Positions 1-5,711 of a stretch of 5,711 nucleotides of DNA are shown in pieces; within the stretch, counting starts at the first letter, position 1; every line of letters starts with the position of its first letter. The DNA lies in NCBI GenBank assembly GCA_003450125.1, contig DMFR01000288.1:1-5711 (forward strand), written 5' to 3'. Under the pieces are notes generated by a model that saw nothing but the letters and a program-made list of their open reading frames with translations, did not search any database and was not told the origin of the DNA. The DNA is from Prolixibacteraceae bacterium (GTDB taxonomy: Bacteria; Bacteroidota; Bacteroidia; Bacteroidales; Prolixibacteraceae). A program made the translations under genes and the position numbers.

Positions 1-74
1 TTTCTTCAATTTATTTTGATCTATTTTGTTCCTGCTAATATTAAAAAACTTAATAATTAATTAAAATTTCAAGT

Positions 75-1841
75 ATGAAAAGAATTTTTACTTTATTAAT
101 GTCTGTGTTTGCAGTAACATTTGCGATGGCCCAGGATGCTCAAACCGGAGTTTTTGCCAAAGCCAGTGTAGCTCCTATTATGGATGGTACTATAGATGCT
201 GTTTGGTCAGAAGCCACAGTTTATAACATTGATAGGTCTGTAGGAACTGAAACTCCAACTATTGGAGCTTCCGGAGAAAGTACATGGCAAGGTTTATGGA
301 CTAGCGAAGGTGTTTATGTCTTGCTTAAAATTGCTGACAATGACTTTTTCCCTAACTATGCTCCTGGTGGCGGCGCCAATAACTGGGAATATGACAAACC
401 TGAAATCTACTTCGATGTAAATGCTAATTTGTTGGATGGTGGAGGTCCAGGTTCTGCAGCAGCTGTAAAGCCAGGCCATTATCAATTTGCTCCTGGTTTT
501 ACAGATCTTAAAAATGATGGTACCCCTATTACAGATAGTGGTAATGGCGTTGTTCATGCCTTCAAGGTTACCGGTTCTAGTTACATTTGTGAGTATTTTA
601 TCCCTATGACCATCCTTAAAGATAACGCTGGTGTTATCGTAGATAAAACTGCCACCATTGGTTTTGATGTCATCTTTATTGACAGAGATCATGGAGATGC
701 AGCCCGTAATCAAGCGGTATGGTCCAATACCGGATCCGAATATGCCAATATGGATGGCGCCGGTCTAGTTACATTTGCAAATGCGGAAGCAGACATTTAC
801 ATTGACGAAATCGCCTTAACCGGTGGTGCCATTACTACAAACAAGGGAACCTTACAAATCCTTGCTGACATCACTCCAGCAGATGCTACCTACAAAAACC
901 TTTTATGGTCAGTAGTAAATGGAACAGGGAAAGCTACAATTGATCAAAATGGATTGCTTTCAGGACTAACAGATGGTACAGTAACTGTTACTGCTAAATC
1001 TAGTGATATTCAAGGAATGGATGCTTCAATTGAAGTAGTTATCAGTGGCCAGTCAATCAGTAGAGATGACATTTGGAACAAATTTAACCTGATCAAGAAC
1101 GGGAATTTTGATACCGACATTACTTCATGGAGTGGTTGGTATGACGGAACAGGTCAAATTGCCCCTGTTGTTAGCGATGGAGTAGTTGCAATGACTTCAG
1201 TTATTGCAACTGATGGTAACCAATGGCATTATCAATTCAACCAATCACCTTTGGCAGGAGAAGCCAATGTTCCCTATGTTTTGACATTCAAATCATGGTC
1301 AGATGTAGAAAGATTAAATTCTGTAGACTTTGAAGATACCGGTGACAACTCGAACAGACGTTATGGCGCTACTTCAGATGCAGATTCAGGAGATGGCAGA
1401 TCAGAATGGCATTATACCACTACTACTACTCCACAATGGTTTACTTACCATGTAACTTTTGATCAAATGGTTTCAAACACCGTTCAAAAGCTTCAGTGGA
1501 TGGAATCTCAGGCAGTAGGAACTACCTATTTGGACAGCGTACTTTTAGTTACACAGGCAGAATATGACCTTTTAGCTACCTTGCCTAAGGGCACTACTGC
1601 TGCTAAAACAATTGCCAATACAATTAACAGGGTATATCCTAATCCAGTAGGAAACGGCAACTCATTGTTTGTTGAATTGTCATCGGTCAATGCAAAAGTG
1701 GCTATTTACAATGCAGTTGGACAAAAATTAATGGAAACAGTAGCGAACGGAAAACTTGCTAAATTTGATGTTAGCAGTTTACGTCAAGGTATGTATTTCG
1801 TTAAATTAGGTGATGGAAGCATTCAGAAATTCATCAGGTAA
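75..1841 (+). CDS. Secreted multi-domain carbohydrate-binding protein (CBM9-like, Big_2, CBM-like) with T9SS C-terminal sorting domain
   Basis: This encodes a 588-residue exported protein, probably carried across the outer membrane by the type IX secretion system and either anchored on the surface or released. A Sec signal peptide spans residues 1-19 (KR, hydrophobic core, then AMA before Gln20). Residues about 25-237 look like a CBM9-like / DOMON-type sugar-binding domain: DGTIDAVWSEA at 37-47, the D-x-PEIYFD motif at 107-114, EYFIP at 173-177, and the GFDV...DRD...W pattern at 196-216. Residues about 241-325 match a Big_2 Ig-like domain (ITPADATYKNLLWSV, then DQNGLLSGL and GTVTVTA). Residues about 334-495 resemble a CBM4_9 or galactose-binding-like beta-sandwich (LIKNGNFDTDITSWSGW; closing TTYLDSVLL). 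Residues about 513-588 are a type A sorting domain (VYPNPV, VAIYNAVGQKL, LRQGMYFVKL, ending KFIR). I see no enzyme domain, so binding of a glycan is inferred and the ligand is unknown. The ATG is chosen because the signal peptide begins directly at it. Confidence 0.9.
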   Translation: MKRIFTLLMSVFAVTFAMAQDAQTGVFAKASVAPIMDGTIDAVWSEATVYNIDRSVGTETPTIGASGESTWQGLWTSEGVYVLLKIADNDFFPNYAPGGGANNWEYDKPEIYFDVNANLLDGGGPGSAAAVKPGHYQFAPGFTDLKNDGTPITDSGNGVVHAFKVTGSSYICEYFIPMTILKDNAGVIVDKTATIGFDVIFIDRDHGDAARNQAVWSNTGSEYANMDGAGLVTFANAEADIYIDEIALTGGAITTNKGTLQILADITPADATYKNLLWSVVNGTGKATIDQNGLLSGLTDGTVTVTAKSSDIQGMDASIEVVISGQSISRDDIWNKFNLIKNGNFDTDITSWSGWYDGTGQIAPVVSDGVVAMTSVIATDGNQWHYQFNQSPLAGEANVPYVLTFKSWSDVERLNSVDFEDTGDNSNRRYGATSDADSGDGRSEWHYTTTTTPQWFTYHVTFDQMVSNTVQKLQWMESQAVGTTYLDSVLLVTQAEYDLLATLPKGTTAAKTIANTINRVYPNPVGNGNSLFVELSSVNAKVAIYNAVGQKLMETVANGKLAKFDVSSLRQGMYFVKLGDGSIQKFIR

Positions 1842-1862
1842 TTTCTCAATCCATTAGATATC

Positions 1863-1894
1863 AAAAAGCCTTGCAGTAATGCAAGGCTTTTTTT
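1863..1894 (+). terminator. Intrinsic terminator of the T9SS-cargo gene
   Basis: A perfect 12-bp stem (1863-1874 AAAAAGCCTTGC with 1881-1892 GCAAGGCTTTTT) encloses the 6-nt loop AGTAAT and ends in a run of seven T (1888-1894). It starts 21 nt after the stop codon at 1839-1841. The A-run on the 5' side means it could also work on the opposite strand, but no minus-strand gene is nearby. Confidence 0.9.
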
Positions 1895-1984
1895 ATGACG
1901 AAATATTTTTCAGGGATGTGTTAACCTGAGCCCTTTCTGAATTAGAGCCTGTTTAAATTTTCCATCAATCTTTGGTTTTTTCGT

Positions 1985-2014
1985 TTTGTATAAAGAGATA
2001 TTCCTGTACCTTTA
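1985..2014 (+). promoter_or_regulatory. Candidate Bacteroidota-type promoter for the SxtJ/DUF5989/carbamoyltransferase operon
   Basis: A TTTG at 1985-1988 is followed, after 18 nt, by TACCTTTA at 2007-2014. The latter matches the Bacteroidota -7 consensus TAnnTTTG except for its last base. The known -33 element in this phylum is TTG or TTTG, with about 17-23 nt spacing. The site sits after the upstream terminator and about 30 nt before the first ATG of the operon, which is where a promoter would be expected. The motif is short and A/T-rich, so a chance match is possible. Confidence 0.45.
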
Positions 2015-2044
2015 AGCTGTTAATAATTGCATTTCAATCCATAC

Positions 2045-2431
2045 ATGATCATCAAAACCAGTTTTAACAAGAAAGAACATGTCGATTCAGGGTTAGCACT
2101 GCTGCTACTCACCTTACTTACAGGATTGTTGATGAATCAACAGGTTGTCCTGCGGGTGGCTATTGGAGAGGTGTTGGTTATTCTGATCGCACCGATAGTT
2201 GTATACCCCTTTACATTTCTGTGGCTCAATATTTCTGATCTACTGGGAAGGATTATGTCGAAGTTGCTATTGACTGCTATATTTGTTCTATTGGTTTGCC
2301 CGGTTGGTCTGATCCGAAAGGCAATGGGTAAAGATACACTTCTATTGAAAAAATTTAAGAATGGTAAGGATTCAGTCTTTACAGACCGTCATCATACTTA
2401 TTCAAAAACTGATTTTACTGCTCCCTATTAA
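2045..2431 (+). CDS. SxtJ-like small integral membrane protein
   Basis: This encodes a 128-residue inner-membrane protein that resembles the SxtJ family, named from the saxitoxin cluster, whose members commonly sit beside NodU-type carbamoyltransferases. Function is not established. Hydrophobic segments lie at about residues 16-30 (SGLALLLLTLLTGLL), 38-61 (a long stretch, probably one helix) and 72-90 (SKLLLTAIFVLLVCPVGLI). A basic segment (RKAMGK, then LKKFKNGK) follows, then a polar C-terminal tail with DRHHTYSKTDF ending in an aromatic residue. The positive charges after the last helix suggest a cytoplasmic tail. I chose ATG 2045 over the in-frame TTG at 2027, because it begins directly at the polar N-terminus and leaves room for the candidate promoter. 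It is the first gene of a tight operon: 17 nt separate it from the next small membrane gene. Identification rests on size, topology, tail and neighbours, so the family name is likely but not certain. Confidence 0.75.
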   Translation: MIIKTSFNKKEHVDSGLALLLLTLLTGLLMNQQVVLRVAIGEVLVILIAPIVVYPFTFLWLNISDLLGRIMSKLLLTAIFVLLVCPVGLIRKAMGKDTLLLKKFKNGKDSVFTDRHHTYSKTDFTAPY

Positions 2432-2448
2432 CTTAACAACGACTAGAA

Positions 2449-2598
2449 ATGGAATTTTTAAAGGAACTCTGGCAATTTTTAAAAGTACGCAAGAAATTTT
2501 GGCTGCTGCCTTTGATTGTTGTACTTCTCCTTTTTGTCTTAATTATAGTTTTTACGGCAGGAACGGCCATCGCTCCGTTTATTTATTCAATATTTTAA
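2449..2598 (+). CDS. DUF5989-type single-pass membrane microprotein
   Basis: This small gene encodes 49 residues: MEFLKELWQFLKVRKKFWLL at the N-terminus, then a hydrophobic helix (about residues 17-36, rich in L, I, V and F), then a short TAGTAIAPFIYSIF tail. The layout is an amphipathic, aromatic N-terminal segment with a VRKKFW basic belt, followed by one membrane helix ending near the C-terminus. This is the pattern of DUF5989 proteins, which often sit next to SxtJ and carbamoyltransferase genes. Basic residues before the helix predict that the N-terminus faces the cytoplasm. The gene starts 17 nt after the SxtJ-like stop and ends 3 nt before the carbamoyltransferase ATG, so translation is probably coupled. 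Its biochemical role is unknown. A docking or scaffold role for the neighbouring enzyme is inference from gene order only. Its size makes it easy for gene callers to miss. Confidence 0.8.
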   Translation: MEFLKELWQFLKVRKKFWLLPLIVVLLLFVLIIVFTAGTAIAPFIYSIF

Positions 2599-2601
2599 CA
2601 C

Positions 2602-4461
2602 ATGGGAAAAGCTGTTCTTGGAATTTCTGCCTTTTATCATGACAGTGCGGCTACTCTGGTACAGAATGGAAAAATAATTGCTGCTGCCCAGGAAGAGCGT
2701 TTCACGCGTAAAAAAAATGATGATAGCTTCCCTGCAAATGCCATTCAATATTGCATGGAGGAGGCAGGAATTGGAACAGCCGAGCTGGAGTGCGTGGTAT
2801 TTTATGACAAGCCTTTTATAAAATTTGAACGTTTGCTTGAAACCTACCATGCTTTTGCCCCAAAAGGATTGATAAGTTTCATCAATGCCATCCCTGTTTG
2901 GCTAAAGGATAAGCTTTTTATGAGAAGACTTATTCAAAAGCAATTAAAAGCAATCGGAATTTCAGTTCATGTACCTATCCTGTTTTCTGAACACCATCTG
3001 TCCCATGCGGCGAGTGCGTTTTATCCCTCTCCTTTTGAAGAGGCTGCAATTTTGACGATTGATGGGGTGGGTGAATGGGCCACTACAACCATTTCACATG
3101 GCAAGGGAAATAAAATAACTGTTCTTAAAGAATTGCATTTTCCACATTCGATAGGGCTTTTATATTCTGCCTTCACCTATTACTGTGGATTCCGCGTAAA
3201 CAGTGGGGAATATAAATTAATGGGGCTTGCTCCATATGGTATTCCTAATTCGGAGAGTGTTGAAAAGTATAAGCATCAAATCTTAACCACCCTGATTGAT
3301 TTACGCCCAGATGGTTCGTTGTTATTGAATATGGAGTATTTCAATTTTGCAACCGGATTGACCATGTGCAACAATACCATGTGGACAAAACTGTTTGGAA
3401 TTGAGAAACGAAACGAGGAGAATGAAATTACGCAGCCTTATATGGATTTGGCCCTCGCCATCCAACAGGTAACTGATGAAATTGTATTAAGGCTGGCCAA
3501 GACTGCAAGAGAACTTACCGGATGCAATAAATTGGTGATGGCTGGAGGAGTTGCATTGAATTGCGTATCGAACGGTAAAATATATGAGAGCGGTTTATTT
3601 GAAGACCTATGGATACAACCCGCAGCAGGCGATGCCGGAGGCTCATTGGGAGCAGCCCTGGCTGTATGGTTCCAGTATTTAGAGCATCAACGGATTGTCG
3701 ATCCAGTCGATTCGATGCAGGGTTCTTATTTAGGGCCTTGCTATCCCGATATTGAAATCCATAAGCTTATTAACCGCTATGATATCCCACACCGCCATTT
3801 CGTGAATTTTGATGATCTGGCTCAACAGACAGCCGTTCTCCTTAATTCAGGGAAGGTCATCGGATGGTTCCAGGGGCGCATGGAATTTGGCCCACGGGCT
3901 CTTGGAAACCGAAGCATTATTGGAGATGCCCGCAACCCTGAAATGCAGAAAAAAATGAACCTGAAAATTAAATTTCGTGAAAGCTTCCGGCCTTTTGCCC
4001 CAGCTATTCTGGAAGAAGACATCGCTGACTATTGCCCCTATCCTATCCCTTCGCCCTATATGCTTTTGGTTATGCCCGTTTTAGCTGAAAGGTGCCATCA
4101 ACTGCCTCCTGATTATCAGAATGGGAATATGTACGACCGTTTGTATTTCGAGCGCTCAGATGTGCCTGCAATTACGCATATCGACTATTCGGCAAGGGTA
4201 CAAACAGTCAATAAATCGACCAATGAGCGCTTCTGGAAAGTAATCAATGAATTTAAACACCTTACCGGATACGGAATAATTATCAATACCAGCTTTAATG
4301 TTCGCGGCGAACCCATCGTATGCACTCCTTTTGATGCATTCCGCTGTTTTATGAATTCAGAAATAGATTTTCTGGTTCTCAACAATTTTATCTTTGACAA
4401 AATAGAACTGGATCACCTTAAAAGTGAGTTTGCAAAAAATTATCAGTTTGCCGCTGATTAG
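2602..4461 (+). CDS. NodU/CmcH/TobZ-family carbamoyltransferase
   Basis: This 619-residue protein is a full-length O-carbamoyltransferase of the NodU/CmcH/TobZ family. In characterised members, carbamoyl phosphate and ATP give a carbamoyl-adenylate, and the carbamoyl group is then moved to a hydroxyl of a sugar or natural product. The N-terminal Kae1-like ASKHA domain begins GISAFYHDSAATLV (residues 7-20), with EERFTRKKND at 31-40. The EHHLSHAAS stretch at 130-138 carries the H131-xxx-H135 metal-binding pair, followed by IDGVGEW (D154), GEYKLMGLAPYG (202-213), the nucleotide loop AGGVALNCVSNGK (314-326) and AGDAGGSLGAAL (342-353, D344). The C-terminal domain has GWFQGRMEFGPRALGNRSI (421-439), KFRESFRPFAPAI (457-469) and NTSFNVRGEPIVCTP (562-576). 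All key motifs look intact. No signal peptide or membrane helix is seen, so it is cytoplasmic, perhaps tethered by the two small membrane proteins encoded just upstream. The gap of 3 nt to the preceding gene argues for co-transcription. The acceptor cannot be predicted from the sequence. Confidence 0.93.
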   Translation: MGKAVLGISAFYHDSAATLVQNGKIIAAAQEERFTRKKNDDSFPANAIQYCMEEAGIGTAELECVVFYDKPFIKFERLLETYHAFAPKGLISFINAIPVWLKDKLFMRRLIQKQLKAIGISVHVPILFSEHHLSHAASAFYPSPFEEAAILTIDGVGEWATTTISHGKGNKITVLKELHFPHSIGLLYSAFTYYCGFRVNSGEYKLMGLAPYGIPNSESVEKYKHQILTTLIDLRPDGSLLLNMEYFNFATGLTMCNNTMWTKLFGIEKRNEENEITQPYMDLALAIQQVTDEIVLRLAKTARELTGCNKLVMAGGVALNCVSNGKIYESGLFEDLWIQPAAGDAGGSLGAALAVWFQYLEHQRIVDPVDSMQGSYLGPCYPDIEIHKLINRYDIPHRHFVNFDDLAQQTAVLLNSGKVIGWFQGRMEFGPRALGNRSIIGDARNPEMQKKMNLKIKFRESFRPFAPAILEEDIADYCPYPIPSPYMLLVMPVLAERCHQLPPDYQNGNMYDRLYFERSDVPAITHIDYSARVQTVNKSTNERFWKVINEFKHLTGYGIIINTSFNVRGEPIVCTPFDAFRCFMNSEIDFLVLNNFIFDKIELDHLKSEFAKNYQFAAD

Positions 4462-4820
4462 ACTTTTGGACCAATGGCTTTCCATTTCCTACAAATCCTA
4501 CGAATCCTACGTCCTATTTCGTAAAAACTGCATTTTTGAATTAAATATTGATGTTTCTTTCTACCCGTAGATTGGTTCAACCATTTCAGCCCTTGCTTTT
4601 CAATCATAAACACAACGAAAATATCAAATATACAAAATAGGACGTAGGATTCGTAGGATTTGTAGGAAATGGAACAACCCATCCTTAAAAAACATTTTAT
4701 TGGCTACATAAATGGGGCTAAAGTTGGGAAAAACAAGGATTTTACCTTATTTTGTACTGTTTAAAAATGGCTTGCATTTTGGAGCCTATCCTAAAGTTAT
4801 TGCCAATATTTTCCATTAAT
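4462..4820. other. 359-base gap between carbamoyltransferase and SGNH-like gene
   Basis: The gap holds the 195-bp inverted-repeat element (4480-4674) and then an A/T-rich leader (4675-4820) for the downstream gene. I see no convincing coding sequence, tRNA or classical T-tailed terminator. In the leader, TTTG at 4751-4754 followed 19 nt later by GCATTTTG (4774-4781) only weakly resembles the Bacteroidota promoter form, because the conserved TA is missing. Whether the SGNH-like gene has its own promoter is therefore open. Confidence 0.6.
4480..4674. repeat. MITE-like or REP-like element with 40-bp perfect terminal inverted repeats
   Basis: The left arm (4480-4519) and right arm (4635-4674) are exact reverse complements over 40 bp. 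After one mismatch, three more pairs match (4521-4523 with 4631-4633). Within each arm a short motif recurs with a 9-nt period: TCCTAC at 4487, 4496 and 4505, then TCCTAT at 4512, mirrored as GTAGGA at 4644, 4653 and 4662. The 115-bp core (4520-4634) is A/T-rich, has no gene, and carries a small palindrome (TGGTTcAACCA, 4573-4583) almost exactly at the centre of the element. I see no clear target-site duplication. It could be a non-autonomous mobile element or an intergenic REP-like repeat. The transcribed arms could also form a very stable hairpin that ends or protects the operon transcript 18 nt after the carbamoyltransferase stop. The inverted repeat itself is certain, its nature is not. 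Confidence 0.85.
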
Positions 4821-5711
4821 ATGAAAAAAAAGATAGCTGATAAACCTCAACCCATATCCAAAAGCAGAAAAACGATTTATAGTATTATTTCCATTCTGCT
4901 GCCTTTTATATTATTGATTTTTCTTGAACTTATTTTGAGGATTTCAGGATATGGAGATAACCATTCGCTTTTCATCACTCATCCTGACAAAGGTTTTGAA
5001 AACTATTACGTGGTGAATCCAGAAATAGGGAAAAAGTACTTTAGAAAGATGGAGTATTCTGCTCCGGCAAAGGATAGGTTTTTAAAGAAAAAACCAACTG
5101 ATGTATTCCGAATTTTTGCAATGGGAAGTTCGACTGTTGTAGGTTTTCCCTACGATAATAACCTGATGTTTCCACGCATCCTAAGTGAAAGGCTGAGAGA
5201 TGCTTACCCAGGAAAAAAGATTGAAATGGTAAACACTGCCATAACGGCTATTAACAGTTTTACTTTGGCCGATTTTATGCCCCAGATATTGGATCAAAAG
5301 CCTGATGCCATCCTCTTTTATGAAGGTCACAATGAATTTTATGGTGCTTTTGGTATCGGCTCTAATGAAGCTGTTTATTACAATCCCACTTTGATACGGA
5401 TCCACCTGAAGCTGATGAATTACAGGATTTACCAACTCACAGTCAATACGGTTGATCACATCACTTCTCTTTTTGGTAAAAATAACACCATTAAGAAACG
5501 GGGAACTCTGATGTCCCGTATTGTTAAGGATGCTGATATCATCTATGGAAGTAAAACATACCAGGCAGGAGTAGATAACTTCGAGAAAAATCTGAGTGCA
5601 ATGCTAGAGATGGCGAAACAGAAAAATGTACCTGTCTTTGTCAGTGATCTGGCGAGCAATCTTCGAGATATAAAACCATTTAAATCAATTGCTTCGGGTG
5701 AATTAAAAGGA
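4821..5711 (+). CDS. Membrane-anchored SGNH/GDSL-hydrolase-like protein, 3' end cut by the window
   Basis: The reading frame stays open for 297 codons from ATG 4821 to the window edge, so the C-terminus is missing. A basic N-terminus (KKK, then KSRK) precedes one membrane helix at about residues 20-39 (YSIISILLPFILLIFLELIL). This looks like a signal anchor with the rest on the periplasmic side. The SGNH fold is suggested by FRIFAMGSSTVVGFPY (residues 96-111, block I, with Ser104 at the usual nucleophile position and Ser103 replacing the Asp of GDS). It is supported by VNTAITAINSF (137-147, block II) and ILFYEGHNEFYG (164-175, block III, with Asn171). The block V Asp-xx-His pair would lie beyond the window. 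Such proteins are typically esterases or acyltransferases on polysaccharides, and some carry C-terminal TPR repeats, which cannot be checked here. It follows the carbamoyltransferase operon on the same strand, separated by the inverted-repeat element. The substrate is unknown. Confidence 0.85.
   Translation, partial: MKKKIADKPQPISKSRKTIYSIISILLPFILLIFLELILRISGYGDNHSLFITHPDKGFENYYVVNPEIGKKYFRKMEYSAPAKDRFLKKKPTDVFRIFAMGSSTVVGFPYDNNLMFPRILSERLRDAYPGKKIEMVNTAITAINSFTLADFMPQILDQKPDAILFYEGHNEFYGAFGIGSNEAVYYNPTLIRIHLKLMNYRIYQLTVNTVDHITSLFGKNNTIKKRGTLMSRIVKDADIIYGSKTYQAGVDNFEKNLSAMLEMAKQKNVPVFVSDLASNLRDIKPFKSIASGELKG

Noticed and set aside
1..74. Possible promoter for the T9SS-cargo gene (TTTG at 15-18 and TAATATTA at 36-43)
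   Set aside because: The -7 candidate misses two of the six conserved positions in a very A/T-rich leader, so it cannot be told from chance. The true promoter may lie before the window.
2027..2044. In-frame TTG start adding six residues to the SxtJ-like protein
   Set aside because: The ATG at 2045 is the stronger start codon, and the extra HFNPY residues add no recognisable feature.
2361..2642. 93-codon + strand frame across the end of the SxtJ-like gene and the microprotein
   Set aside because: It overlaps three well-supported genes in another frame, and its product is a shadow of the microprotein's coding DNA.
2602..4461. tRNA threonylcarbamoyl-adenosine enzyme (TsaD/Kae1) or HypF
   Set aside because: The protein has the C-terminal carbamoyltransferase domain (FGPRALGNRSI and NTSFNVRGEP) that TsaD lacks. 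It also lacks the acylphosphatase and zinc-finger parts of HypF.
4480..4674. CRISPR array or integron attC site
   Set aside because: There is one inverted pair with no regularly spaced direct repeats and spacers, and no attC core-site motifs or integrase gene.
4458..4682. 74-codon minus-strand frame across the inverted repeat
   Set aside because: It is built almost entirely from the repeat arms and A/T-rich core, with no recognisable protein features.

Overview
The window looks like a low-GC Bacteroidota chromosome segment, probably a marine, soil or gut-type Bacteroidia. The first gene ends in a type IX secretion sorting domain, which is confined to this phylum and close relatives. The genes have A/T-rich leaders without clear Shine-Dalgarno sequences, and one intergenic site fits the Bacteroidota TTTG / TAnnTTTG promoter form. 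All genes lie on the + strand.

Region 1 (about 1-1895) is a self-contained secreted-protein gene. It encodes a 588-residue protein with a signal peptide, a CBM9-like N-terminal domain, a bacterial Ig-like (Big_2) domain, a second carbohydrate-binding-like beta-sandwich and a C-terminal T9SS sorting domain. No catalytic domain is visible. A strong intrinsic terminator closes the unit at 1863-1894.

Region 2 (about 1985-4461) is a tight three-gene operon behind a candidate promoter. It holds a small SxtJ-like membrane protein (128 aa), a 49-aa single-helix membrane microprotein of the DUF5989 type, and a full-length NodU/CmcH/TobZ-type carbamoyltransferase (619 aa). Gaps are only 17 and 3 nt. 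I infer that the two small membrane proteins hold or assist the soluble carbamoyltransferase at the inner membrane, where it would carbamoylate a glycan, glycolipid or other metabolite. The substrate cannot be read from this window.

Region 3 (4462-4820) is a 359-base gap dominated by a 195-bp element with 40-bp perfect terminal inverted repeats. Each arm carries a 9-nt-periodic TCCTAC motif. It could be a MITE-like or REP-like mobile repeat, and its arms could also act as a large bidirectional hairpin.

Region 4 (4821 to the window end) is the 5' part of a membrane-anchored SGNH/GDSL-hydrolase-like gene with unusual catalytic blocks, cut by the window edge. SGNH proteins commonly act as acyl-esterases or acyltransferases on surface polysaccharides. 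Its position after the carbamoyltransferase operon therefore suggests, without proving it, a shared role in decorating a surface or secreted molecule.
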